A model generated the notes under the pieces. The model did not search any database. It saw only the letters and a list, made by a program, of their open reading frames with translations, and had not been told where the DNA came from. From assembly GCF_004297105.1 (NCBI RefSeq), contig NZ_SCVE01000012.1, positions 806,001 to 870,000 of the forward strand: a stretch of 64,000 nt of DNA, in the 5' to 3' direction. Below, piece after piece: positions 1 to 8,414 of this stretch. Positions within the stretch are counted from its first letter, which is position 1. Every line of letters begins with the position of its first letter. The stretch is from Herbiconiux sp. (GTDB lineage Bacteria > Actinomycetota > Actinomycetes > Actinomycetales > Microbacteriaceae). Made by a program: the position numbers and the translations under genes.

Positions 1-1064
1 TGCGCAACAATGCGGGGGAGCGGTTCATGGAGGCCGTGCATCCGCTCGCCGAGCTGGCGCCGCGCGACATCGTGGCCCGGGCCATCGCCACCGAGATGGC
101 GCGCACCGGTGCTCCCGTGGTGCTCGATGCAACGGCGATCGGTGCCGAGGAACTGGAGCGGCGCTTCCCCACCATCTCGGCTGCAAGCCGTGATCACGGG
201 TTCGATTGGAGCCGCGAGGCCATCCCGGTGGCGCCGGCCGCACACTACTGGATGGGCGGCGTGGCCACCGATCTCGACGGACGCACCTCGGTCGACGGGC
301 TGTGGGCCGTGGGCGAGGTGTCGTGCACGGGAGTGCACGGCGCGAACCGTTTGGCATCGAACTCGCTGCTCGAGTCGCTCGTATTCGCGCATCGGGCCGC
401 GGCGGCGCTGTCGCGCGAGCTCCCTGCGCCCGCGAGTCCGTCGACTCCGGATGCGACACTCGCGGCTGCGGGTGGGCCGACACCGGACGCCGCCTCCCGC
501 TGGATCTGGCCCGAACCCCGCGGCGCCCACAAGGAGGAGTCGGCGCCGGAGACTGGGCCCCAGCTCCTCCCTTCGGCGGAGCGCGGCCGAAACTCCTCCG
601 CTGCGTCCGGGCCCGCGCGCGCAGCCCACCACGAACCCACCCGCACCGAACTGCACGAGGTGATGTGGCGGCACGTGGGCGTGCACCGCGACGCCGACGG
701 GCTGCGGGCGGCCCGCGACATCCTGAGCCGGTGGGAGGTGGTGATCGACGACCCCGCCACCACGCCGATCGAGCGCCTCGAGACCGCGAACCTGGTGCAG
801 CTGGCCCGGGTGATGGTCGACTCGGCGCTCGAAAGGGAGGAGTCGCGCGGGGCGCACTATCGTGCCGACTTCCCCGAGGCCGACCCCGGATTCGCGCGCC
901 ACCTCACCCTCGTCGAGCCGCCCACCGCCGCGGCGGGACCACGCATCGAGGCCCGGCGGTCCATCCGCGCAACGCCTACCGTCGTTGCCACGGCCGGCGA
1001 CGCGAGCGCACACGGCTCCGCCACCGAACAGGCCACCGAACTGCGAGAAGAGGTCGGCGTCTGA
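1..1064 (+). CDS. nadB: L-aspartate oxidase, C-terminal part (5' truncated by window edge)
   Basis: The reading frame is open from base 3 and enters the window inside the flavoprotein. The first residues (RNNAGERFMEAVHPLAELAP) match the conserved GERFM..HP.AELAPRD stretch of L-aspartate oxidase. ANRLASNSLLE, typical of the SDH/NadB FAD domain, follows about residue 115. The enzyme oxidises aspartate to iminoaspartate in de novo NAD synthesis. A Pro/Ala-rich insertion of roughly 70 residues separates the FAD domain from the C-terminal helical domain, which is longer than usual. The TGA stop overlaps the nadC ATG. The methionine at base 27 is internal, not the start. Confidence 0.93.
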   Translation, partial: RNNAGERFMEAVHPLAELAPRDIVARAIATEMARTGAPVVLDATAIGAEELERRFPTISAASRDHGFDWSREAIPVAPAAHYWMGGVATDLDGRTSVDGLWAVGEVSCTGVHGANRLASNSLLESLVFAHRAAAALSRELPAPASPSTPDATLAAAGGPTPDAASRWIWPEPRGAHKEESAPETGPQLLPSAERGRNSSAASGPARAAHHEPTRTELHEVMWRHVGVHRDADGLRAARDILSRWEVVIDDPATTPIERLETANLVQLARVMVDSALEREESRGAHYRADFPEADPGFARHLTLVEPPTAAAGPRIEARRSIRATPTVVATAGDASAHGSATEQATELREEVGV

Positions 1065-1972
1065 TGCTCACCGCCCAGATCATCGACGATGTCGTCGCCC
1101 GTGCCCTCGCCGAAGACGCACCGTGGGGCGACATCACCTCGGAACTCCTGATCCCGGCCGACGCGCGGGTCGAGGCCACCCTCGACGCCCGTGAGCCCGG
1201 GGTGTTCAGCGGCGCGGCGGTGTTCGAGGCGGCGATGCGCCAGGTGGATCCGGGCATCCGGGTCGCTTTCCAGCTGGCCGACGGCGACCGCTTCGAAGCC
1301 GGCGCCGTGCTGGCGACCGTGGATGGCCTGGCCCGTGGTGTTCTGCGGTCCGAGCGCGTCGCCCTCAACCTGGTGCAGCGCATGAGCGGCATCGCCACCC
1401 TCACCGCCGCCTATGTGGCCGAGGTGGCGCACACGGATGCCCGCATCGTCGACACCCGCAAGACCACGCCCGGGCTCCGCGCCCTGGAGCGCGAGGCCGT
1501 ACGCGCGGGCGGCGGTTTCAACCACCGGTTCTCGCTCTCGGATGCGGTGATGGCGAAGGACAACCATCTCGCGGTGCTGGCAGCCGCGCATGGCGGCGAC
1601 GTCACATCCGCTCTGCTCGCGGTGCGGGCGCGGATGTCGCACACCACGCACCTCGAAGTGGAGGTCGACCGGCTCGACCAGATCGAGCCGGTGCTCGCCG
1701 CCGGGGTCGACACGATCATGCTCGACAACTTCTCGCTCGCCGATCTGCGGGCGGGGGTGGAGCTTGTGGCGGGACGGGCGCTCGTCGACGCGAGCGGAGG
1801 GGTGAACCTCGACACGGTGCGGGCGATCGCGGAGACGGGGGTCGACATCATCTCGGTGGGGGCGCTCACGCACAGCGTGCGGGCGCTCGACCTGGGGCTC
1901 GATGTGGGGTTCGTGCCGGGCACGCTCGCCACGGCGAGCGGTTCGACCTCGCCACAGCCCGCATCGTCATGA
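1064..1972 (+). CDS. nadC: Nicotinate-nucleotide pyrophosphorylase (carboxylating)
   Basis: A 302-residue quinolinate phosphoribosyltransferase, the usual length. It converts quinolinate and PRPP to nicotinate mononucleotide, CO2 and PPi. Family signatures are DTRKTTPG (residues 130-137), GGGFNHR (159-165), AKDNH (174-178) and the late barrel strands IMLDNFS and VDASGGV, which bind quinolinate and PRPP. The start ATG overlaps the nadB stop (TGATG), so translation is probably coupled, and the stop overlaps the next ATG (ATGA). nadA is not visible and would lie upstream of the window. Confidence 0.96.
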   Translation: MLTAQIIDDVVARALAEDAPWGDITSELLIPADARVEATLDAREPGVFSGAAVFEAAMRQVDPGIRVAFQLADGDRFEAGAVLATVDGLARGVLRSERVALNLVQRMSGIATLTAAYVAEVAHTDARIVDTRKTTPGLRALEREAVRAGGGFNHRFSLSDAVMAKDNHLAVLAAAHGGDVTSALLAVRARMSHTTHLEVEVDRLDQIEPVLAAGVDTIMLDNFSLADLRAGVELVAGRALVDASGGVNLDTVRAIAETGVDIISVGALTHSVRALDLGLDVGFVPGTLATASGSTSPQPASS

Positions 1973-3165
1973 TCTATCTCGATGCCGCCGCGACCACCCC
2001 CGTGAAGCGGGAGGTGCTCGAGGCGATGTGGCCGTACCTCACCGGCGATTTCGGAAACCCCTCGAGCCATCACGGCGTGGGCGACTCGGCGGCGCGCGCG
2101 CTCACCGCAGCCCGGCGCACGGTTGCCGAGCACCTCGGCTGCCGTCCGGGCGAGGTGGTGTTCACGTCGGGCGGCACCGAGGCCGACAACCTCGCGGTCA
2201 AGGGCATCGCGCTCGGGGCGCCGCGCGGGCGGCATGTGGTGCTGAGTGCGATCGAGCATCCGGCGGTGGTGGAGACCGTGGACCACCTGCGTCGGCTGCA
2301 CGGCTTCGAGGTCACGGTGCTGCCGGTCGATTCCGCGGGACTCGTCGACCCCGACGACTTCTCCCGGGCGCTGCGGCCCGACACCACGCTCGCCACCCTG
2401 ATGTACGCGAACAACGAGGTGGGAACGGTGCAGCCTCTCGCGGCGCTCGCCGCTCGTGCGCGCGAGGCGGGCGTGCCGTTCCACACGGACGCGGTGCAGG
2501 CCGCAGGCTGGCTTCCCGTGCGCCTGGACGCGCTCGGCGTCGACGCCCTGAGCATCTCGGGCCACAAACTCGGTGCCCCGAAGGGCGTGGGAGCGCTCGC
2601 GGTGCGTCAGCGCCTGCCACTCGAACCGGTGCTGCACGGCGGTGGCCAGGAGCGCGGGGCGCGCTCCGGCACCGAGAACGTGGCGTTCGCCGTGGGGCTC
2701 GCGACGGCCCTCCGTCTGGCAGAGCCGGGCCGAGCGGATGCGGCGGCGCGCGTCACGGCCCTGCGCGACGACTTCATCCGCGCCGTGCTGGCCCGCGTGC
2801 CGGGCGCGGTGCTGACGGGGCCACCCCTGGCGTCGGATGCGGCGCGGATCACGTCGCCGCAGGCCGGCGGAGGCGCGCATCCGGATCCCCGACTCCCGTC
2901 GGTGGCCTCGTTCTGCTTCCCCGGCACGAGCGGCGAGTCGGTGCTGCTGCAGCTCGAGGAGCGCGGCGTGATCGTGTCGAGCGGCTCGGCCTGTGCAGCC
3001 GGCAGCGACGAACCGTCGCCGGTGCTCCTCGCCCTCGGCCTCACGCCCGACGTGGCGCAGACCGCGGTGCGCTTCACCCTCTCGCCCGACACCACGGCCG
3101 CCGACCTCACGTCAGCCGTCGACTCCCTGGCTGCCGGAATTGCCGACCTCTCGTCCCTCCGCTGA
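1969..3165 (+). CDS. Cysteine desulfurase (NifS/IscS class) of the nad operon
   Basis: A 398-residue class V PLP aminotransferase-fold enzyme. The PLP lysine is K200 in SISGHKLGAPKG. The sulfur-accepting cysteine is C342 in SSGSACAAGS, in the short-loop arrangement of NifS/IscS. It converts cysteine to alanine and transfers sulfur. In nad operons such enzymes are thought to feed the Fe-S cluster of quinolinate synthase NadA; that role is inferred from the four-base overlap with nadC. The last 54 bases overlap a small gene on the opposite strand. Confidence 0.93.
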   Translation: MIYLDAAATTPVKREVLEAMWPYLTGDFGNPSSHHGVGDSAARALTAARRTVAEHLGCRPGEVVFTSGGTEADNLAVKGIALGAPRGRHVVLSAIEHPAVVETVDHLRRLHGFEVTVLPVDSAGLVDPDDFSRALRPDTTLATLMYANNEVGTVQPLAALAARAREAGVPFHTDAVQAAGWLPVRLDALGVDALSISGHKLGAPKGVGALAVRQRLPLEPVLHGGGQERGARSGTENVAFAVGLATALRLAEPGRADAAARVTALRDDFIRAVLARVPGAVLTGPPLASDAARITSPQAGGGAHPDPRLPSVASFCFPGTSGESVLLQLEERGVIVSSGSACAAGSDEPSPVLLALGLTPDVAQTAVRFTLSPDTTAADLTSAVDSLAAGIADLSSLR

Positions 3166-3267
3166 CGCTTCGAGCTCGGCCAGGCGCTTCAGCTTGGCCC
3201 ACGGGTAGAACGCGATCCAGGCGACTGAGGCGATGGAGGCCCCCATGATCATCGACGCGATATCCAT
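3112..3267 (-). CDS. Small single-pass membrane protein, hypothetical
   Basis: A 51-codon frame beginning MDIASMIMGASIASVAWIAF. It has one hydrophobic segment at about residues 6-21, then a basic KLKRLAE stretch and an acidic/polar tail, as in many small actinobacterial inner-membrane proteins. It fills the gap after the cysteine desulfurase and overlaps that gene's last 54 bases on the opposite strand. No family is recognised. The hydrophobic-then-charged pattern favours a real gene, but the length and overlap leave doubt. Confidence 0.45.
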   Translation of the reverse strand: MDIASMIMGASIASVAWIAFYPWAKLKRLAELEASAEGREVGNSGSQGVDG

Positions 3268-3434
3268 GTCATCGACCGTACCCAGCCCGCGGCGCGCCGA
3301 CATCCGCCGCCAGACGGATTCTCCGGGCCCCCTCGGCTCCGCGACCGGTCGCGGGTGAGGACGAGTGGAACGGGGAGTTCGGGCTCCGGCGGCGCGAACA
3401 CGAGGGTCTCTGCGTCCTGCGGTGCCTCGGGTGC

Positions 3435-4940
3435 TCAGCGGCTCCACGCGCGGAGGTAGGCCTCGCGGACGGGGGGCTCGAAGCGGTGCTGCAGGGCTCG
3501 CCACGACGGGAGGTGGCGCTCGAGGTACGCGGCGGCCTCCACCCGGAACTCGGCGAGCAGCGCATCCGTGTCGATGAGGGTGCAGCGGCCGTCCGAGACG
3601 ACCAGCCGGCCATCGATCCAGACCTGGTGGATGGCGGCGCCGTCGGCCGACAGCACCAGTTGAGCCGCCGCGTCGTTCAGTGGAGTGAACGCGGTGGTCG
3701 CCGTCAGGTCGAACACCACGAAGTCGGCCGCGAGCCCCGGGGAGAGCGAACCGGTGCGGTCGCCCCACCCGGCTGCTCGGGCACCTGCCGTGGTTGCAGC
3801 GACCAGGATCTCCGACGGCTTCGGCCAGGTGCGGTAGTCGGGGTCGTCGAGGGTGTGCAGCAGCGCCGCCGCCTTCATCACCTCCAGCATCCGGAGCGAG
3901 TCGTTGCTCGACGCTCCGTCGGTGCCGAGCGCCACCGGCACGCCCGCGTCGTGCAGCGCCCGCCACGGCAGCGAGCCCGATCCGAGTCGCAGATTCGACA
4001 GCGGATTGTGCACCACGGATGCGCCTGACGCGGCCAGGAGATCGATGTCGCCCGGCGTCAGCCAGACGGCGTGCGCCGCAGTCAGATTGGGGCCGAGCGC
4101 ACCGAGGTCGTCGAGGTGCTGCACGATCGTGCGCCCGTCGTAGCGCGTCTGCGCCAGCACCTCCTGCAGCTTCGTCTCGAGCAGGTGCGTGTGCAGCACC
4201 TCGCCGTGGTCGCGCGCCGAGGCGGAGCACGCCCGCAGGTAGTCGTCGGTGACCCGCAGAGGCGCACTGGGGGAGAGGGCGAAGCGGATGCGCGGGAACT
4301 CGCGCGCCGCCATCCGCGTCTCCTCGGCGAACGCGAGGTAGGCCTCCTGCACCTCGGCAGCGGGAGGCATCGAGGCGCGATCGGCGGCGAGCACCTCGGC
4401 CGGCAGCACGTCGTCGGCGAAGGCGAGCCGGTCGACGAGCGGTACGTCGACCGTGCTGGCCGCGCAGGTGACCCGCAGCCCCGAGGCGTCGTAGGCCTGG
4501 AAGAGGGCACGGATGCTCGCCGCCGTCTGCCCGGGCAGCTCACCCGTGTCGTCGAGCAGCGTGGTCACCCCGCCGAGCAGCGACTCGATCGCCGCCACCA
4601 TCGTGCGCAGGTAGATCAGACGCTCGGACAGGGGCTCCACCCCCTCGGGCGGGTAGCTCAGCAGGGTCCAGATCTCGAGCGGCAACGGCGCGCTCGTGCC
4701 GCGCAGCAGGATCTCCCAGGAGTGGGTGTGCGCGTTCACCAGACCGGGGGTGAGGAGGAGGTTCGTGGCGTCGATGACGGTGGTCGAGGCATCCGGGATG
4801 TCCGAACTCTTCATCGCCGAAGAACGCTCCGACACCCCCACGATGTCGGCCCCGTCGATCAGGACGTCGCCGCGGAACGGCGTCGCGCCGTGCTCCTCGT
4901 CCATGGCGATGACGAGAGCGTTGGTCCACAGAGTGCGCAT
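3435..4940 (-). CDS. Amidohydrolase, cytosine/guanine-deaminase-like (TrzN/AtzB group)
   Basis: A 501-residue metal-dependent amidohydrolase. The N-terminal beta-sandwich is followed by the HxH motif H71-T-H73 in GLVNAHTHS. Later metal and substrate ligands appear in VLHTHLLE, TAAHAVWL and ALGTDGASSND. Proteins of this group deaminate or dechlorinate N-heterocycles and nucleobases; the substrate here is not evident. The start chosen is the ATG at 4940 (MRTLWTNALVIAM), one base after the stop of the upstream nucleoside-hydrolase-like gene, so the two are surely co-transcribed. With the BMP lipoprotein upstream, a role in salvage of nucleosides or purine-like compounds is likely. Confidence 0.85.
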   Translation of the reverse strand: MRTLWTNALVIAMDEEHGATPFRGDVLIDGADIVGVSERSSAMKSSDIPDASTTVIDATNLLLTPGLVNAHTHSWEILLRGTSAPLPLEIWTLLSYPPEGVEPLSERLIYLRTMVAAIESLLGGVTTLLDDTGELPGQTAASIRALFQAYDASGLRVTCAASTVDVPLVDRLAFADDVLPAEVLAADRASMPPAAEVQEAYLAFAEETRMAAREFPRIRFALSPSAPLRVTDDYLRACSASARDHGEVLHTHLLETKLQEVLAQTRYDGRTIVQHLDDLGALGPNLTAAHAVWLTPGDIDLLAASGASVVHNPLSNLRLGSGSLPWRALHDAGVPVALGTDGASSNDSLRMLEVMKAAALLHTLDDPDYRTWPKPSEILVAATTAGARAAGWGDRTGSLSPGLAADFVVFDLTATTAFTPLNDAAAQLVLSADGAAIHQVWIDGRLVVSDGRCTLIDTDALLAEFRVEAAAYLERHLPSWRALQHRFEPPVREAYLRAWSR

Positions 4941-4941
4941 C

Positions 4942-5880
4942 TCAGCGCAGCCGCGCGATGCGAGCGGTGAGCTCCTCGTAGAACGGATCGGCGTCCACAT
5001 CCCGAGCATAGAAGACGTTGCGCGGCAGGTCGGTGATCTGCCAGTAGTCGGCCACGAGCATCCCCATGGTCAGCTCGCTGCCCGTCTCGACCCGCGCGTT
5101 GATCTGCCGGCCGTGGAACAGCTCGGGGCGCAGGAGGTAGAGCGGCACCACGGGTCCGTGCAAGGGGGCGCCGTCCCACCCGTACTTCGCCAGGTCGAAC
5201 GTCTCCGAGAAGGTGAGCAGCTGGTCGACGGCCCGGCCGCACTCGTTGCCGAGGGCCGAGAAGGCGTCGAGCCGGGCCCGGGTGTTGCGCAGCTGGTGCG
5301 TGATGTCGAGCGGCAGCATGACGAGACGGATGCCCGAGCCGAGCACGATCGCCGCCGCGTGCGGGTCGACGTAGATGTTGAACTCGGCTGCGGGGGTGAT
5401 GTTGCCCACTTCGAAGTAGGCGCCCGCCATCATCACGATCTCGGCGATGTGCCCGGCGATGTCGGGAGCCTCGCTGAGGGCGACGGCGAGCGTGGTCATG
5501 CTGGAGAACTGGGCGATCGTGATCGAGTGCGGGGGCGCGGCACGGCAGAGCCGGATGAGGGCGGACACGCCGGACTCCTCCTCGGGAGTGCCGACGACCG
5601 GCGGGAAGTCGTAGCCGTCGAGCCCCGTCTCGCCGTGCACGTGGGCCGCGGTCACGAGAGGGCGGAGCAGCGGTTGCGGCACGCCCTTGTAGACGGGCAC
5701 GCCCTCGACGCCCGCGAGCTCGAGAACCTTGAAGACGTTCTCGACGGTGTGGTCGAGGGTGGTGTTTCCGGCGCTGGCGATGATGCCGAGCACGGTGAAG
5801 TCGTGGGGTGACGCGACGATCGAGAGCAGCGCGACGGCCTGCTCCTGGCCGGGGTCGGTGATGCAGATGAGGTCGCGCAC
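4942..5880 (-). CDS. Nucleoside-hydrolase-like protein with altered Ca2+ site
   Basis: 312 residues from a GTG at 5880, which has AAAGG about 8 nt upstream; an ATG further upstream lacks a good site and would extend into a hairpin. The overall family pattern is clear: TDPG near the N-terminus, IVMMAGAYFEVGNITPAAEF and NIYVDPHAAAIVL in the middle, PLH.PVVPLYLLRPELF near the end. The canonical DxDPGxDD start instead reads ITDPGQEQ, and the late catalytic HD reads HG. Against the Crithidia enzyme, D10 is kept, but D14 is E, D15 is Q and D242 is G. It may have changed chemistry or bind without hydrolysis. Confidence 0.8.
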   Translation of the reverse strand: MRDLICITDPGQEQAVALLSIVASPHDFTVLGIIASAGNTTLDHTVENVFKVLELAGVEGVPVYKGVPQPLLRPLVTAAHVHGETGLDGYDFPPVVGTPEEESGVSALIRLCRAAPPHSITIAQFSSMTTLAVALSEAPDIAGHIAEIVMMAGAYFEVGNITPAAEFNIYVDPHAAAIVLGSGIRLVMLPLDITHQLRNTRARLDAFSALGNECGRAVDQLLTFSETFDLAKYGWDGAPLHGPVVPLYLLRPELFHGRQINARVETGSELTMGMLVADYWQITDLPRNVFYARDVDADPFYEELTARIARLR

Positions 5881-5911
5881 GGGAGTGCCTTTCTCGAGTG
5901 GGAGAGCGGAT

Positions 5912-5945
5912 GCGTGGGCCGGATGCTCGCGCATCCGGCCCACGC
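5912..5945 (-). terminator. Perfect hairpin between lipoprotein and hydrolase genes
   Basis: Two perfect 15-bp arms (5912-5926 and 5931-5945, GCGTGGGCCGGATGC and its complement) with a TCGC loop. It begins 9 bases after the BMP lipoprotein stop on the minus strand, and no U-run follows. It may act as a partial terminator or mRNA 3' stabiliser, giving more lipoprotein than downstream enzymes, a common arrangement after substrate-binding-protein genes. Confidence 0.6.
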
Positions 5946-5953
5946 GAGGGTGG

Positions 5954-7054
5954 CTACGGCGCCGACGGCGTGTCGATCACGATGTCGCCGGCGATGATGC
6001 CCGCCTTGATCGTGTCGAGCTCGGCCTGCAGGGTGGGTGCGACCTTCGACTCGAAGTCGTGGAACGGGCTCATCAGCACGCCGCCGTTGTCGAGCGTGCC
6101 GACGTAGGACTCGTTCGTGAAGTCGCCGTTCGCGGAATCCTGGATGACCTCGGAGATCGACTTGGGCATGTCACGGGCGATCGAGGTGAACCAGATGTCG
6201 TCGTACTCGGGGTCGCTCACGTACATGTCGGTGTCGACGCCCACGAGGGCGACGGAGTTCGACGATTCGCGGATGGCCTGCGCCGCGCCCTTGTAGATGG
6301 GGCCACCCACCGGCACGATGATGTCGACACCCTGGTCGAGGATGCCCTGCGAGAGCACCTTGGCCGCGTTGATGTCGCTGAAGTTGCCGGTGAACTGGCC
6401 CGTCTGGGTCTCGGGATCCCAGCCCACCACCTGCACATCGGCGCCCTTCTGCGCGTTGTAGTACTCGACGCCTCGGGCGAAGCCGTCCATGTAGAGCGTC
6501 ACGGGAGGGATCTGCGCCCCGCCGTAGGTGCCGACCTTGCCCGTCTTGGTGTAGCTGGCCGCGGCGTAGCCCACGAGGAAGCCCGACTGCGAGGTGTCCC
6601 ACACCACGCCCTTCACGTTGTCGGCCGTGATGGTGTTGTCGTCGACCATGATGAAGTGGATGTCGGGGTTGGCGAGCGCCGCCTCCTCGGTGGCGGCGGC
6701 CAGCAGGTAGCCCATCGTCACGATGGTGGTGCAGCCCTGGTCGACGAGGCTGGCGATGTTCGGCGCGTAGTCGCTCTCGCTGGTGGACTGGACGTCGATG
6801 TGCTTCGTGCCCAGAGCCTCAGCGGCGAGCGTGACCCCCTCGAGGCCGAGCTGGTTGAACGACTGGTCGTCGAAGCCGCCCTCGTCGGAGACGATGCAGG
6901 GGAGGAAGCCGGAGGCGGCCGCATCCGTCGATCCGGTTGCGGATGTCGCGGAGTCGCTGGGGGCGGAGGCGCAGCTGGCGAGGGCGAGAGCGCCCGCCAG
7001 GGCGAGCGCGGTGCCGGCCGCGAGACGGGCGGCCCGGGTGGAGGTGGGGGACAT
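5954..7054 (-). CDS. BMP/PnrA-family substrate-binding lipoprotein
   Basis: 366 residues. The signal peptide (MSPTSTRAARLAAG then an Ala/Leu core) ends in the lipobox LASC at about residues 25-28. The mature part has BMP-family hallmarks: SDEGGFDDQSFNQLGLEGV, DQGCTTIVTMGYLL and VGVDTDMYVSDP. These proteins bind nucleosides or related ligands for ABC import or sensing. AAGGAG lies 5 nt before the ATG. No matching permease or ATPase is in the window, so the importer must be elsewhere. The downstream nucleoside-hydrolase-like and amidohydrolase genes support a nucleoside or purine-like ligand. Confidence 0.88.
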   Translation of the reverse strand: MSPTSTRAARLAAGTALALAGALALASCASAPSDSATSATGSTDAAASGFLPCIVSDEGGFDDQSFNQLGLEGVTLAAEALGTKHIDVQSTSESDYAPNIASLVDQGCTTIVTMGYLLAAATEEAALANPDIHFIMVDDNTITADNVKGVVWDTSQSGFLVGYAAASYTKTGKVGTYGGAQIPPVTLYMDGFARGVEYYNAQKGADVQVVGWDPETQTGQFTGNFSDINAAKVLSQGILDQGVDIIVPVGGPIYKGAAQAIRESSNSVALVGVDTDMYVSDPEYDDIWFTSIARDMPKSISEVIQDSANGDFTNESYVGTLDNGGVLMSPFHDFESKVAPTLQAELDTIKAGIIAGDIVIDTPSAP

Positions 7055-7144
7055 GATGCTCCTTGGTGTGGAAGTGGATCGGGATACGGATGGAGGGTGG
7101 TGCCGTGGTGCGGGGTGGTGCGTGATGCGGTGTGTGCGGGCGGC

Positions 7145-7903
7145 TCAGTCGGGATCGTCGACGAACGCGTAGATCTCCCAGATGTAGCCGTCGGGATCGA
7201 CGAAGTAGGCCGACCGGGCGCCCCACTCGTAGAGGGCCGGTGGCCCGGAGTCGGCGAGCCCGCGGGCCTTCAGTTCGGCGTAGACCTCGTCGACCCGTTC
7301 GCCCGAGTCGAGTTCGACCGCCAGCATGAGGTGGGCGCCGTTGCGGGTGAACGAGGCGAGGTCGCTCTGCGCCGATCCCTCGCGAGGCACTGCGGCGGCG
7401 TCGAGGACGGTGATGGCCACCCCGCCGCCGTCGAACCGCATACGTCCGGCTGCCTCGACCGGCGCGAAGCCGAGCCGCTCGAGGAAGTCGAAGGTTTGTG
7501 CCGGATCGCGCACCGTGAGCTCGATCTCGGCGATGCGCGGCCTCCGGGCGCCCGACTCCGCGATCACGGTCACGAACCCATCGGGATCCGTCACCGCGTA
7601 CCGCGGGGTGGCGCCGGGGAGGCGCACCGAGTTGCCGACTCGTGACGCCACCGCCGCGACGGACGCCGCATCCGCGAGCTCGAGTGTGACGCGGAAGGGC
7701 AGCCCCGGTTCGGTGGGGAAGGAAGCCCCCACCGTCTCGGTGATGCTCGCCCGCTGCCACATGGCGAGCCGCGGGCCCTCGGCGAACACGAAGTCGGCGA
7801 AACGCACGTTGCGCATGCGACGTTCGAGGCCGAGGCTCTCGCGGTAGAAGTCGTCACTGGCGGTGACGTCGGTGTTGACGATGCAGATGTCGTCGAGTCT
7901 CAC
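7145..7903 (-). CDS. VOC-family protein, two glyoxalase-type domains
   Basis: 252 residues from the GTG at 7903, which has AGGAGA about 6 nt upstream; a GTG at 7918 is the alternative. Two vicinal-oxygen-chelate repeats are visible. The first begins LDDICIVNTDVTASDDFYRESLGLERR and ends with YAVTDPDGFVTVI; the second begins IAEIELTVRDPAQTFDFLERLGF and ends with AYFVDPDGYIWEIYAF. The DPDG turns and tandem layout resemble glyoxalase/bleomycin-resistance-type proteins. Substrate unknown. It is 90 bp upstream of the lipoprotein gene on the same strand and may be in the same transcript. Confidence 0.8.
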   Translation of the reverse strand: MRLDDICIVNTDVTASDDFYRESLGLERRMRNVRFADFVFAEGPRLAMWQRASITETVGASFPTEPGLPFRVTLELADAASVAAVASRVGNSVRLPGATPRYAVTDPDGFVTVIAESGARRPRIAEIELTVRDPAQTFDFLERLGFAPVEAAGRMRFDGGGVAITVLDAAAVPREGSAQSDLASFTRNGAHLMLAVELDSGERVDEVYAELKARGLADSGPPALYEWGARSAYFVDPDGYIWEIYAFVDDPD

Positions 7904-8135
7904 TGGTTCTCTCCTCACGGTTTTCGGGCGCGACGAAGCGGCTGAGGCGGTCGCTCTGTGCGATCGCTCGGCGGGATGCGCGAGCAGCGGGCGGTGAGTT
8001 GCCGTCGCTGTCGGCTGCGAGGGGAGGTCGGCTCATCCGGGACGCCACCGAATGGATCGGCAGGCGCACAGAAGGCCTCGGCCGGAACTCAGTCCAGTCG
8101 GGCGGCGGGCAGACCTCTACCCGGGTGCGGAGCGC

Positions 8136-8234
8136 TCAGGAGTTGAACGAGAAGACAGAGGTGTTGTGATGACCGCTCTGGCGGCGCAGGCAGAACCATT
8201 GGCAGAAGCCCTCTGATTCGTGCGACATCCTCAT
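8136..8234 (-). CDS. Possible cysteine-containing leader peptide
   Basis: A 32-codon frame, MRMSHESEGFCQWFCLRRQS followed by GHHNTSVFSFNS. A TAGCGT hexamer ends 7 nt before its ATG (8242-8247), the spacing of leaderless actinobacterial genes. The codons are visibly less GC-extreme than the flanks. Short leaders with cysteines and aromatic residues, leaderless or nearly so, are known in Actinobacteria as putative attenuators of sulfur-related operons. The VOC gene starts about 230 bp downstream. Recognition is by style only. Confidence 0.3.
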   Translation of the reverse strand: MRMSHESEGFCQWFCLRRQSGHHNTSVFSFNS

Positions 8235-8280
8235 GGCTCCGACGCTACGGCAGGCGTGTAACGCCCGTGTTTCGGCTCCG

Positions 8281-8300
8281 CGAAAATCGCGTTTCGATGC
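8281..8300. promoter_or_regulatory. Putative TetR autoregulatory site
   Basis: CGAAA (8281-8285) and TTTCG (8292-8296) form an inverted repeat. The sequence CGTTTCGATGC (8290-8300) recurs exactly at 9125-9135 in the operator-like palindrome before the oxygenase operon. It lies about 115 bp before the TetR start. Confidence 0.4.
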
Positions 8301-8414
8301 CGTGCGGCCGATCCACCCGCGGTGGCCCGAAGGCACTGGGCCTGGTCGCAGACTCCAGCGGGGTGGAATAGTTTCTACTTAGCCCCGCTCGTGGGCTCGA
8401 GGAGGACTGGTGCG

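Larger units (their letters stand above)
7904..8414. other. 511-bp divergent intergenic region
   Basis: Separates the minus-strand VOC gene from the plus-strand TetR gene. It holds a possible short leader ORF (8136-8234, minus strand) and a CGAAA-N6-TTTCG element at 8281-8296, whose right side repeats in the operator upstream of the oxygenase operon. GGAGG just before the TetR GTG is its ribosome site. I see no other gene and no terminator-like hairpin. Confidence 0.6.

Noticed and set aside
1411..2880. 489-codon open frame on the minus strand under nadC and the desulfurase gene
   Set aside because: It is antisense to two unmistakable enzymes and consists of Arg/His/Gly-rich low-information sequence, the usual product of GC-rich third positions.
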